DNA of 64,000 nt, from positions 1 to 64,000 of the forward strand of contig NZ_BMTV01000009.1 of assembly GCF_014649855.1 (NCBI RefSeq), written 5' to 3'. The notes under the pieces were generated by a model. It ran no database searches, had not been told where the DNA came from, and saw only the letters and a program-made list of their open reading frames with translations. Shown piece by piece: positions 16,193 to 28,935 of this stretch. This DNA comes from Streptomyces roseolus. Its GTDB lineage: Bacteria > Actinomycetota > Actinomycetes > Streptomycetales > Streptomycetaceae. Each line of letters starts with the position of its first letter. Within the stretch, counting starts at the first letter, position 1. The translations under genes were made by a program, and so were the position numbers.

Positions 16193-16275
16193 CCTAACCC
16201 CTTTACGACCCTTGACAGGTTAGGCACGTCCTGATCGAATCCCCGACAACCGAAGACGAAGAGTTGAGGGGTTAG
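16193..16275 (+). promoter_or_regulatory. Candidate promoter with three GGTTAG half-sites
   Basis: TTGACA (16212-16217), 17-base spacer, TCGAAT (16235-16240). CCTAACC (16193-16199) and GGTTAGG (16218-16224) bracket the -35 as an inverted repeat, and GGGGTTAG recurs at 16268-16275 next to the start codon. Two half-sites plus a third suggest a repressor/activator site. Confidence 0.45.
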
Positions 16276-16277
16276 AA

Positions 16278-17171
16278 ATGACGTCCGCCGCATCCGTGCT
16301 GCCCATCCACCACCGCACCGTCACCGTCCGCGGCCACGAGATCTTCTACCGGGAGGCCGGGCCGGCCGACGCCCCCGTGCTGCTCCTGCTGCACGGCTTC
16401 CCGACCAGCTCGCACATGTTCCGCGACCTCATGCCCCGCCTCGCGGACACGTACCGGCTGATCGCCCCCGACCACCTGGGCTTCGGCCTCAGCGCCGCGC
16501 CGCCGGCCGACGCCTTCCCCTACTCCTTCGCGGAGCTGGCCGCGCTCACCGGCGAGTTCACCGAGGCGCTCGGTCTCGACCGCTTCTCGATCTACGTCCA
16601 GGACTACGGCGCCCCCATCGGCCTGCGCCTCGCCCTCGCCCACCCCGAGCGGATCACCGCGGTCGTCACCCAGAACGGCAACGCGTACGAGGAGGGCCTG
16701 GGCGCCGAGGCCTGGGCCCCCGTCCTCGCCCTGATCGCCGACCGGACCCCCGGGACCGAGGCCCCGGTCCGGGCCATCCGCTCCCTCGACGGCATCCGGT
16801 GGCAGTACGAGACGGGCGTCCCCGCCGCGTACCGGGACCTCCTCAGCCCGGACGCCTGGCACCACGACGCCGCCCTCATGGCCCGGGAGGGCCAGGACGG
16901 CATCCAGCTCGACCTGATCGCCGACTACGGCTCCAACCTCGCCCTCTACCCGGCCTTCCAGGAGTGGTTCCGCACCTCCCGGGTGCCGCTCCTCGCCGTC
17001 TGGGGCGAGGGCGACGAGGTCTTCGTCCCGGCCGGCGCCGAGGCCTTCCGCCGCGACCTGCCGGACGCCGAGATCCACCTCCTGCCGACCGGCCACTTCG
17101 CCCTGGAGACCCACGCGCCGCGGATCGCCGAACTGGTCGGCGACTTCCTGGAGCGCCGCGTCGGGAAGTGA
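16278..17171 (+). CDS. Alpha/beta hydrolase, haloalkane dehalogenase / epoxide hydrolase-like
   Basis: 297 aa, no signal peptide. Oxyanion-hole motif HGFPTSSHMF, then DHLGFGLS. The nucleophile elbow VQDYGAPIG has Asp rather than Ser, which marks the dehalogenase/epoxide hydrolase/fluoroacetate group. The acid would come from VWGEGDEVFVP and the base is His in TGHFALETH. A cap domain of ~80 residues lies between IRSLDGIRW and SNLALYPAFQEWF. GAGGGG is 8 bases before the ATG. Divergent from the AAC(2')-like gene. True substrate unknown. Confidence 0.85.
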   Translation: MTSAASVLPIHHRTVTVRGHEIFYREAGPADAPVLLLLHGFPTSSHMFRDLMPRLADTYRLIAPDHLGFGLSAAPPADAFPYSFAELAALTGEFTEALGLDRFSIYVQDYGAPIGLRLALAHPERITAVVTQNGNAYEEGLGAEAWAPVLALIADRTPGTEAPVRAIRSLDGIRWQYETGVPAAYRDLLSPDAWHHDAALMAREGQDGIQLDLIADYGSNLALYPAFQEWFRTSRVPLLAVWGEGDEVFVPAGAEAFRRDLPDAEIHLLPTGHFALETHAPRIAELVGDFLERRVGK

Positions 17172-17260
17172 ACGGGCACATGAGTACCGCCCCCGACCCC
17201 GGCCTGGGGGGACCGGGGAGGGGGGCGGTGATCAGGGGCCGCTCACGCGGCGGGCGGGCC

Positions 17261-18892
<1,632 letters not shown>

Positions 18893-18928
18893 GAGTCTCG
18901 GAACTCCTTCAAAGAGGGGGAGGTGGGC

Positions 18929-19855
18929 TCAGCCCTTGGTCAGGATGGAGCGGACGAAGAAGAGCAGGTTGGCCGGCTTCTCCGCGAGGCGGCGCATGAA
19001 GTAGCCGTACCAGTCGGTGCCGTAGGCCGTGTAGACGCGCATGCGGTGGCCCTCGGCGGCGAGGCGGTTCTGCTCCTCGGAGCGGATGCCGTACAGCATC
19101 TGGAACTCGTACTCGTCCAGCTTGCGTCCCGCGCGGCGGGCCAGCTCCTGGCCGATGGCGATCAGGCGCGGGTCGTGCGAGCCGATCATCGGGTAGCCCT
19201 CGCCGTCCATCAGGATCTTCATGATCCGGACGTACGCCTTGTCGATCTCGGCCTTGTCCTGGAGGGCGACCTCGGCGGGCTCCTTGTAGGCGCCCTTCAC
19301 GATGCGCACGCGGGAGCCGTTCGCGGCGAGGCGGCGGGCGTCCTCCTCGGTGCGGAAGAGGTAGGCCTGGATGACGCAGCCGGTCTGCGGGAAGTCCTTC
19401 CGCAGCTCCTCGTGGATGGCGAACATCGAGTCGAGGGTGGTGTGGTCCTCGGCGTCCAGGGTGACCGTGGTGCCGATCTCGGCGGCGGCGACGACGACCG
19501 GGCGCACGTTGGAGAGGGCCAGCTCGTGCCCGTCCTCCAGGGACTGCCCGAACATCGACAGCTTGACGGACATCTCGGCGCGCTCGCCGAGGCCCAGCTC
19601 CTTGAGGCGGCCGATCAGCTCCAGGTAGGCGTCCCGGGCGGCGTAGGACTGCTCGACGGTGGTGATGTCCTCGCCGACGACGTCGAGGGTGACCTCCAGG
19701 CCGCGGTCGGTCAGGTCCCGGACGATCGGGACGACGTCGTCCACGATCTCGCCGGCGATGAAGCGCGCCACGACCTGCTTGGTCCCGGGCGCTGCCGACA
19801 CGAGACGGCGCATCTTGTCGCTGCGCGACGCGGCGAGGATCACGGGACCCAGCAC
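18929..19855 (-). CDS. Proline dehydrogenase (monofunctional)
   Basis: 308 aa. FAD enzyme oxidising proline to P5C. GTG start giving MLGPVILAASRSDKMRRLV, with GGAGG 6 bases upstream; the earlier in-frame ATG at 19876 would place that RBS inside the gene. Barrel motifs: VTLDVVGEDITT, SVKLSMFGQS, TVTLDAEDHTTLDSM, RVRIVKGAYKEPAEVA, EFQMLYGIR, and the substrate-binding GYFMRRLAEKPAN near the end. Divergent from the PucR-type regulator across a 194-base region with two palindromes. Confidence 0.95.
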   Translation of the reverse strand: MLGPVILAASRSDKMRRLVSAAPGTKQVVARFIAGEIVDDVVPIVRDLTDRGLEVTLDVVGEDITTVEQSYAARDAYLELIGRLKELGLGERAEMSVKLSMFGQSLEDGHELALSNVRPVVVAAAEIGTTVTLDAEDHTTLDSMFAIHEELRKDFPQTGCVIQAYLFRTEEDARRLAANGSRVRIVKGAYKEPAEVALQDKAEIDKAYVRIMKILMDGEGYPMIGSHDPRLIAIGQELARRAGRKLDEYEFQMLYGIRSEEQNRLAAEGHRMRVYTAYGTDWYGYFMRRLAEKPANLLFFVRSILTKG

Positions 19856-19947
19856 GGGGCACCTCCAGAGGGGCAAGGAAGAACGGGGCCATTACCGGTC
19901 GCGGGGGTACGAACCGGGAACAGCACGGGTAACCACCGTGAAACCTA

Positions 19948-20018
19948 AGGATCGCTCCGATCCTGCGCCATCTACAGCTGTCACGCATCCGCGAACACGC
20001 CCTCAGACATCTGTCTGA
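19948..20018. promoter_or_regulatory. Two palindromes in the divergent proline dehydrogenase / PucR promoter region
   Basis: AGGATCG-CTC-CGATCCT (19948-19964) and TCAGACA-TC-TGTCTGA (20003-20018) each have perfect 7-base arms. The first is nearer the proline dehydrogenase gene, the second ends 31 bases before the regulator's start codon. Likely binding sites for the PucR-type activator, one for each direction. Confidence 0.55.
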
Positions 20019-20049
20019 AGCAACTGGCCGGCGGTGCGAGAATGGGCCC

Positions 20050-21243
20050 GTGAAGGGCGATTACCAGGAGCTGGTGGACGAGATCTCGGCGCTGCTCGGC
20101 ACCCCGGCGACCCTGGAGAACCGCGATTTCGGGCTGATCGCCTTCGGGGCCCACGACAGCGACGACGACAGCGCGATGGACCCGGTCCGCACCCGCTCGA
20201 TCCTCACCCGCAAGTCCACCCCGGCGGTCCGCGCCTGGTTCGAGGGCTTCGGCATCACCCGGGCCACCGGCCCCGTCCGCATCCCGGCCGCCCCGGACGC
20301 GGGCGTCTACCGGGACAGGATCTGCCTCCCGGTGCGCCATCGGGGCGTCGTCCTCGGCTACGTCTGGCTCCTGGACGCCGACCCCGGCCCCTCGCACGAG
20401 CGGCTCACCGCCGCGATGGAGGTCGCCGCCAGGATCGGCGAGCTCCTCGCCGACGAGGAGCGGGCCGGCGCGGACCTCTCCCGCGAACTGCGGGCCGTCC
20501 TGACGGCCGAGCGCGGCTGGCAGTACGACATGGCCGTCGCCGCCCTCCGCACGGCCCTGGGCCCGGACGCGGACGGCCTCCACGCCCTGGTCTGCGTGGC
20601 CCCCTGGACCGGCGAGGACTCCCCCTCCCCCCGCACGGTCCCCGGCGCCGCCGCCCTCTGCACCCTCCCGTGGCGGGGCCCGGGCGGCCCCCACCTCGGC
20701 GCCCCGGGCGCGGACGAAGCGGCCCCCGGGCCCGGGCCGCAGCGGTCGCTCGCCGTGCTGGTGCGGCTGCGCTCGGCCGACAACCCCTCCCCCGCGGACA
20801 CCGCCGCCGGGCGGCTGCGCGGGACGGCCGGACCGGCGGCCGTGGCCGGGATCGCCGCGCCCCGGCGGGGACTCGGGGAGCTGGACCTGTGCTGGCGCGA
20901 GGCCTCGGCCGCCGCCCGTGCCGCGCACGCCCAGCCCCGGCTCGGCCCGCTCGCCCACTGGTCGGAGCTCGGCGCGTACCGGCTGCTCACCGCCCTCCCG
21001 CAGGCCGGGCCCGATCCGGCGGTACGGGCGCTGCTCGCCCCCGCGCACACGGAACTGGCCCGCACGGCCGAGGTTTTCCTCGACCACGCGGGCCAGGCGG
21101 GCCGCACGGCGGCGGCCCTGGGCATCCACCGGCAGACGCTCTACTACCGCCTCTCCCGGGTCGAACAACTCACCGGACTCGAACTGGACTCCGGCGAGGA
21201 CCGCCTCCTGCTGCACATGGCGCTGAAGGCGGCCCGACTCTAG
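20050..21243 (+). CDS. PucR family transcriptional regulator, probable proline-catabolism activator
   Basis: 397 aa, GTG start. The N-terminal ~170 residues form a GAF-like sensor region ([29 protein letters not shown], which is a conserved opening of this Streptomyces group). The middle is variable and Pro/Gly-rich. The C-terminus is the PucR helix-turn-helix: [20 protein letters not shown] then [18 protein letters not shown]. Such proteins next to proline dehydrogenase and P5C dehydrogenase genes act as proline-responsive activators in related bacteria. Divergent arrangement and the palindromes support that role here, but the ligand is inferred. Confidence 0.87.
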   Translation: MKGDYQELVDEISALLGTPATLENRDFGLIAFGAHDSDDDSAMDPVRTRSILTRKSTPAVRAWFEGFGITRATGPVRIPAAPDAGVYRDRICLPVRHRGVVLGYVWLLDADPGPSHERLTAAMEVAARIGELLADEERAGADLSRELRAVLTAERGWQYDMAVAALRTALGPDADGLHALVCVAPWTGEDSPSPRTVPGAAALCTLPWRGPGGPHLGAPGADEAAPGPGPQRSLAVLVRLRSADNPSPADTAAGRLRGTAGPAAVAGIAAPRRGLGELDLCWREASAAARAAHAQPRLGPLAHWSELGAYRLLTALPQAGPDPAVRALLAPAHTELARTAEVFLDHAGQAGRTAAALGIHRQTLYYRLSRVEQLTGLELDSGEDRLLLHMALKAARL

Positions 21244-21280
21244 GAAGCGTCGCCCTCGAAGGGATCTCGCGGAAAGGTCT

Positions 21281-21314
21281 GGTAACAACGTTACCCGTCG
21301 AATACGTTGTTACC
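21281..21314 (+). promoter_or_regulatory. Operator with 11-bp arms abutting the TetR start codon
   Basis: GGTAACAACGT (21281-21291) and ACGTTGTTACC (21304-21314) are exact reverse complements around a 12-base centre. The left part also contains GTAAC-AAC-GTTAC. The last base touches the GTG start. TACGTT (21303-21308) ends 6 bases before the GTG and could be the -10, which would give a leaderless mRNA repressed by its own product. Confidence 0.65.
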
Positions 21315-21944
21315 GTGACCCAGCCCTACCAGGACGCCCAGCGCGCCGGCCAGGCGGCCGCGCGCACCACGATCCTCGATCACGCCGTCGGCCTGCTGGT
21401 CGCGGAGGGGCCGACGGCCCTCACCATGCGCCGGATCGCCACCGAGATCGGCGCGTCGACCAAGGTCCTCTACACCCTGTTCGGCGGCAAGGAAGGTCTG
21501 GTGGACGCGCTCCACCGGGAAGGCTTCGCCCGGCTGCGCGCGGCCCAGCAGCGCGTGCCCCGGTCGGACGACCCCCTGACCCGCCTCAGGGACCTCGGCA
21601 CCGCCTACCGGGACCACGCCCTCGCCGAACCCGGCTACTACTCCCTGATGTTCGGGCAGGCGGTCCCCGGACACCGGCCCGGCGCCGAGGCGCTCGCCGC
21701 GGCCGAGACCGCCTTCGACGCCTCGGTCGCCGCCGTCGAGGACTGCATCGCGGCCGGGGTCTTCCGCCCGGGCGACGCGGGCGAGATCTCCAAGCTCCTC
21801 TGGGCCGCGGCGCACGGGGCGGTGAGCCTGGAGATCGCCGGGCACTTCCCGCCGGACGTCGCGGCCCGACGCTACGCATCGCTGATGGAGGCGCTGGGAC
21901 AGGCGTTCTCCACCACTGCCACCACCACAGGAGGAACGCCATGA
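21315..21944 (+). CDS. TetR family regulator, partner of the carotenoid oxygenase gene
   Basis: 209 aa from GTG. N-terminal HTH: ILDHAVGLLVAEGPTALTMR, RIATEIGASTKVLYTLFGGK, EGLVDALHREGF. C-terminal domain of the TetR_C_13/WHG type (LGTAYRDHALAEPGYYSLMF, AAHGAVSLEIAGHF). No Shine-Dalgarno sequence; a long perfect operator ends at the start codon, so autoregulation and leaderless translation are likely. Overlaps the next gene by ATGA, so both proteins are made together. Confidence 0.85.
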   Translation: MTQPYQDAQRAGQAAARTTILDHAVGLLVAEGPTALTMRRIATEIGASTKVLYTLFGGKEGLVDALHREGFARLRAAQQRVPRSDDPLTRLRDLGTAYRDHALAEPGYYSLMFGQAVPGHRPGAEALAAAETAFDASVAAVEDCIAAGVFRPGDAGEISKLLWAAAHGAVSLEIAGHFPPDVAARRYASLMEALGQAFSTTATTTGGTP

Positions 21945-23311
21945 CGGGCACCACGACGGTCAACCGCTACCTGTCGGGGCGGTTCGCCCCGGTCACCGAG
22001 GAGGTCACGGCGTTACACCTGCCGGTCACCGGCCGCATCCCGGAGCACCTCGACGGCCGCTATCTGCGCATCGGCCCCAACCCGCTGGGTGTCGAGGACC
22101 CCGCGGCCCACCTCTGGACGCTCGGCGCGGGCATGGTGCACGGCGTGCGCATCCGGGACGGCCGCGCCGAGTGGTACCGCAACCGGTGGGTCCGCTCCTC
22201 CTCGGTCGCCGACCGGCTCGGCGAGCCCCGGCGCGGCACCCCGGTCGACCCGCGCACGGACGTGTCGCCGAACGTCCAGGTCGCCGGGCTCGACGGCCGG
22301 ACCTTCGCACTCCTGGAGGGCGGCATCCGCCCGTACGAACTCACCTACGAACTCGACACGGTCGGGCCCTGCGACCTCGGCGCGACGCCCGAGGGGTTCA
22401 GCGCGAACGCCCACGCCGTCTTCGACCCGCACACCCGCGAGCTGCACGCGCTCGGCTTCCTCTACGGCTCGGACCACGTCCAGCACATCGTGATGGACGG
22501 CACGGGGGCGGTGGTGCGCAGCGCTCTGATCCACGCGCCCGGCAACCCGTACATGCACGACTTCGCGCTGACCGAGAACCACGTGGTCCTGTTCGACGGG
22601 CCCGTCGTGTTCAGTCCCGCCCACCTGGCGACCGGGATCCCCTTCGCGTGGGACCGCGACCGCCCGGCGCGGGTGGGCCTCGTGCCCCGGACGGGCGGCG
22701 GGGTGCGCTGGTTCGAGGTCGCGCCGAGCCTGGTGGGCCACACGCTCAACGCCTACGAGGACGGCACGGACGTCGTCGTCGACCTCGTCCGGCATCCCGA
22801 GGGCTTCGACATCAGGAACGTCGGCGCCAGTCGCCCCACCCTGGACCGCTGGAGGATCGACCCGGTCCGGGGGCGGGTGCGCGAGGAACGACTCGACGAC
22901 CGCGTCCAGGAATTCCCCCGGATCGACCCCCGCCGCACCGGCCGGCCGCACCGCTACGGCTACACCGCCGCGGTCGAGCTCTACGCACCGCCCGTCGGCC
23001 CCGACGACCCCCGGCCCGACGCGGGGTTCAGCAACGCCCTGCTCAAGCACGACCTCCTGCGGGGGACGACCGAGGCGCACGAGTTCGGCCGGTTCGGGGC
23101 CGTGGGCGAAGGCGTGTTCGTCGCCGCCGAGTCGCCCGCCGCCGAGGACGACGGATACGTCATGGCCTATGTGCACGACCCCGAGCGCGGCGCCGCCGAC
23201 CTGGTGATCCTCTCGGCGCAGGACTTCACGGGCGAGCCCGTCGCCCGCGTCCACCTCCCGGTGCGCGTGCCGCTGGGACTCCACGGCAACTGGGTCCCGG
23301 GCGCCCCCTGA
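21941..23311 (+). CDS. Carotenoid oxygenase (RPE65/CCD family)
   Basis: 456 aa non-haem iron dioxygenase that cleaves carotenoid, apocarotenoid or stilbene-type double bonds. The four His ligands expected of the seven-bladed propeller are visible: SANAHAVFDP, MHDFALTENHVVLFDGPVVF, LVGHTLNAYEDG and the C-terminal LGLHGNWVPG. Opening DGRYLRIGPNPL is the usual family start. Translationally coupled to tetR (ATGA). Codon 25 is TTA (22013-22015), the rare leucine codon read by bldA in Streptomyces, so expression may be limited to development. No carotenoid synthesis genes lie nearby, so the substrate is open. Followed by a bidirectional terminator. Confidence 0.9.
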   Translation: MTGTTTVNRYLSGRFAPVTEEVTALHLPVTGRIPEHLDGRYLRIGPNPLGVEDPAAHLWTLGAGMVHGVRIRDGRAEWYRNRWVRSSSVADRLGEPRRGTPVDPRTDVSPNVQVAGLDGRTFALLEGGIRPYELTYELDTVGPCDLGATPEGFSANAHAVFDPHTRELHALGFLYGSDHVQHIVMDGTGAVVRSALIHAPGNPYMHDFALTENHVVLFDGPVVFSPAHLATGIPFAWDRDRPARVGLVPRTGGGVRWFEVAPSLVGHTLNAYEDGTDVVVDLVRHPEGFDIRNVGASRPTLDRWRIDPVRGRVREERLDDRVQEFPRIDPRRTGRPHRYGYTAAVELYAPPVGPDDPRPDAGFSNALLKHDLLRGTTEAHEFGRFGAVGEGVFVAAESPAAEDDGYVMAYVHDPERGAADLVILSAQDFTGEPVARVHLPVRVPLGLHGNWVPGAP

Positions 23312-23317
23312 CGGCCG

Positions 23318-23351
23318 GACACCCGCCCCCGTACGTACCGGGGCGGGTGTC
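23318..23351. terminator. Bidirectional terminator between the carotenoid oxygenase gene and serA
   Basis: GACACCCGCCCC (23318-23329) and GGGGCGGGTGTC (23340-23351) pair exactly around a 10-base loop containing GTACGTAC, between two convergent genes. Confidence 0.85.
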
Positions 23352-23368
23352 GGGCCGGGCGGGTCGCG

Positions 23369-24958
23369 TCAGACCAGGTTGACCGAGCGGGCCGAGGTGG
23401 CGCCGATCTCCGTGGAGATCTCGGCGATCACGGCCGCGGGGACGGTGTCGTCGACGGTGAGCACGACGAGCGCCTCGCCGCCCTCCTCCGTACGGGAGAC
23501 CTGCATGCCCGCGATGTTCAGACCGGCCTCGCCGAGGATCCGGCCGACGGTGCCGACGACACCGGGACGGTCCTCGTACCGCAGCACGACCATGTGGTCG
23601 GCGAGCGCCAGGTCCACGTCGTAGTCGCCGACGGCGACGATCTTCTGGAGGTGCTTGGGGCCGGCCAGGGTGCCGGAGACCGACACCTCCTCACCGCTGG
23701 AGAGGGTGCCGCGCACGGTGACCATGTTGCGGTGGTCGGGCGACTCGGAGCTGGTGGTGAGGCGGACCTCGACACCGCGCTCCTGCGCGAAGAGCGGGGC
23801 GTTCACATAGGACACGGTCTCGTCGACGACGTCCTCGAACACGCCCTTGAGCGCGGAGAGTTCCAGCACCTTGACGTCATGCTGGGTGATCTCGCCGTAC
23901 ACCTCGACGTCGAGACGGGCCGCGACCTCGCCCGCGAGGGCGGTGAAGATCCGGCCGAGCTTCTCGGCGAGCGGCAGGCCCGGCTTGACGTCCTCGGCGA
24001 TGACGCCGCCCTGGACGTTGACCGCGTCCGGGACCAGCTCGCCGGCGAGCGCGAGGCGCACCGAGCGGGCGACGGCGATGCCGGCCTTCTCCTGGGCCTC
24101 GTCGGTGGAGGCGCCGAGGTGCGGGGTGCAGACGACCTGGTCGAGCTCGAAGAGCGGGGAGTCCGTGCAGGGCTCCTTGGCGTACACGTCGAGGCCGGCG
24201 CCGGCGACCCGGCCCTCCTTGATGGCCGAGTACAGCGCGGCCTCGTCGACGATCCCGCCGCGGGCGGCGTTGACGATGCGGACGCTCGGCTTGACCTTGT
24301 GCAGCGCCTCGTCGCCGATGAGGCCGAGGGTCTCGGGGGTCTTCGGCAGGTGGACGGTGATGAAGTCGGCGACCTCCAGGAGCTCGTCCAGGGTCAGCAG
24401 CTTCACCCCCATCTGGGCGGCGCGGGCCGGCTGCACGTAGGGGTCGTACGCGACGATCTTCATGCCGAAGGCGGACATCCGCTGGGCGACCAGGACGCCG
24501 ATGCGGCCGAGGCCGACGACGCCGAGGGTCTTCTCGCTGAGCTCGACGCCCGTGTACTTGTTCCGCTTCCACTCGCCGTTCTTCAGCGCGGTGTTGGCCT
24601 GCGGGATGTTGCGCGCGGTGGCGACGAGGAGGCCGCAGGCGAGCTCGGCGGCGGTGACGATGTTGGAGGTCGGCGCGTTCACGACCATCACGCCGGCCTT
24701 GGTGGCGGCGGACACGTCCACGTTGTCCAGGCCGACGCCGGCGCGGGCGACGACCCGCAGCTTCCTGGCGGCGGCGATGGCCTCCGCGTCGACCTTGGTC
24801 GCGGAGCGGATGAGGATGGCGTCGACGTCGGCGATCGCGGGGATCAGCTCGGCGCGGTCGGCGCCGTTGCAGTGCCGGATCTCGAAGTCCGGTCCCAGGG
24901 CGTCGACGGTGGCGGGCGACAGCTCTTCAGCGATGAGTACGACAGGTTTCGAGCTCAC
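23369..24958 (-). CDS. serA: D-3-phosphoglycerate dehydrogenase
   Basis: 529 aa, GTG start. First step of serine synthesis: 3-phosphoglycerate to 3-phosphohydroxypyruvate with NAD. LGVVGLGRIGVLVAQRM is the Rossmann loop; ARAGVGLDNVD holds the catalytic Arg and CTPHLGASTDEA the catalytic His. After ~residue 310 comes the intervening ASB domain, then a C-terminal ACT domain (RPGVVGTVGRILGEAGLNIA) where serine inhibits, as in the M. tuberculosis type. A TACACT -10-like hexamer lies ~115 bases upstream. Downstream of ilvC but separated by a strong terminator. Confidence 0.97.
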   Translation of the reverse strand: MSSKPVVLIAEELSPATVDALGPDFEIRHCNGADRAELIPAIADVDAILIRSATKVDAEAIAAARKLRVVARAGVGLDNVDVSAATKAGVMVVNAPTSNIVTAAELACGLLVATARNIPQANTALKNGEWKRNKYTGVELSEKTLGVVGLGRIGVLVAQRMSAFGMKIVAYDPYVQPARAAQMGVKLLTLDELLEVADFITVHLPKTPETLGLIGDEALHKVKPSVRIVNAARGGIVDEAALYSAIKEGRVAGAGLDVYAKEPCTDSPLFELDQVVCTPHLGASTDEAQEKAGIAVARSVRLALAGELVPDAVNVQGGVIAEDVKPGLPLAEKLGRIFTALAGEVAARLDVEVYGEITQHDVKVLELSALKGVFEDVVDETVSYVNAPLFAQERGVEVRLTTSSESPDHRNMVTVRGTLSSGEEVSVSGTLAGPKHLQKIVAVGDYDVDLALADHMVVLRYEDRPGVVGTVGRILGEAGLNIAGMQVSRTEEGGEALVVLTVDDTVPAAVIAEISTEIGATSARSVNLV

Positions 24959-24984
24959 GTGAGTCCTCACAGAGGCAGTGCGGA

Positions 24985-25076
24985 CGGCCGTCCCGACGGC
25001 CGCAGGCGGTGGAGGGGGCTTGCCGCGTGGAAGCGCACGACGCTGTGGGCCAGACGCGATGTTGTTGAGCAGTGTA
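24985..25076 (-). promoter_or_regulatory. Possible serA promoter (-10 TACACT) and leader hairpin
   Basis: Minus-strand TACACT (25071-25076) fits the vegetative TANNNT -10; no clear -35 was found. CGGCCGTC-N2-GACGGCCG (24985-25002) forms an 8-bp stem ~27 bases before the GTG. Weak evidence for both. Confidence 0.3.
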
Positions 25077-25151
25077 GTGCCGCATCGGCGCACGTCGTAC
25101 GCCTCGTTGGAAGGATCACCCGTCCGTGGTTGGACGGGGTGTCCAAGGATG

Positions 25152-25188
25152 CGGCGCGGGGCCGGACGACGTGTCCGGCCCCGCGCCG
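25152..25188 (-). terminator. 16-bp perfect hairpin after ilvC
   Basis: CGGCGCGGGGCCGGAC (25152-25167) and GTCCGGCCCCGCGCCG (25173-25188) pair exactly around GACGT, 6 bases after the ilvC stop. It ends the ilvBNC transcript before serA. Confidence 0.9.
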
Positions 25189-25194
25189 AGAGGC

Positions 25195-28678
<3,484 letters not shown>

Positions 28679-28760
28679 CAGCATCTCTTCTCGAGGCAGA
28701 GGGTTTTTTGCGGGGGTTTTACGGGGTTCGTCGTCGACTTCCGGGAGAACCGGTGCAACA

Positions 28761-28794
28761 AAAAACCCCTCGTGCCGGAAGGCAAGCGAGGGGA
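28761..28794 (-). terminator. Attenuator terminator in the ilvB leader
   Basis: Minus strand: CCCCTCG, bulge, TGCC, loop TTCC, GGCA, CGAGGGG, then TTTTTTG. It lies ~85 bases before ilvB and ~42 bases after the leader-peptide stop. The strong stem plus six T's is the attenuator of the ilvBNC operon. Confidence 0.85.
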
Positions 28795-28835
28795 GCGCGT
28801 CGGGTGGTTCTCAGCCGGCCTTCAGGGGCCCGGCT

Positions 28836-28877
28836 TCAGCCGACGCGCTTTCCAAGTACGAGAATTCGGGTGCGCAT
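28836..28877 (-). CDS. ilvB leader peptide (13 aa, Ile-Leu-Val-Leu)
   Basis: MRTRILVLGKRVG. The control codons are ATT-CTC-GTA-CTT, of which ATT, GTA and CTT are rare here. GAGGGAGGG lies ~8 bases before the ATG. Peptide leaders with ILV codons before ilvB are established in Actinobacteria. Stalling for lack of any of the three charged tRNAs would favour an antiterminator over the hairpin at 28767-28794. Confidence 0.85.
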   Translation of the reverse strand: MRTRILVLGKRVG

Positions 28878-28904
28878 GGCAATGACCCTCCCTCTCGGGC
28901 CACA

Positions 28905-28918
28905 CCACTGTCAAGTGG
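28905..28918 (-). promoter_or_regulatory. Palindrome CCACT-TGAC-AGTGG upstream of the ilvB leader peptide
   Basis: A perfect 5-base-arm inverted repeat containing TTGACA on the minus strand, 28 bases before the leader ATG. A matching -10 at 16-18 bases is not present, so it is better read as an operator or short hairpin in the 58-base gap between the GGDEF/EAL gene and the ilvB leader. Confidence 0.3.
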
Positions 28919-28935
28919 GTGGGACGCGCGTCTCA

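Noticed and set aside
18929..19876. Longer proline dehydrogenase start with ATG
   Set aside because: It would place the GGAGG ribosome site inside the gene; the GTG at 19855 is correctly spaced and matches the family.
24959..25150. Amino-acid leader peptide before serA
   Set aside because: No short frame with Ser or Gly codon runs and no T-run hairpin; only a modest stem and a possible -10.
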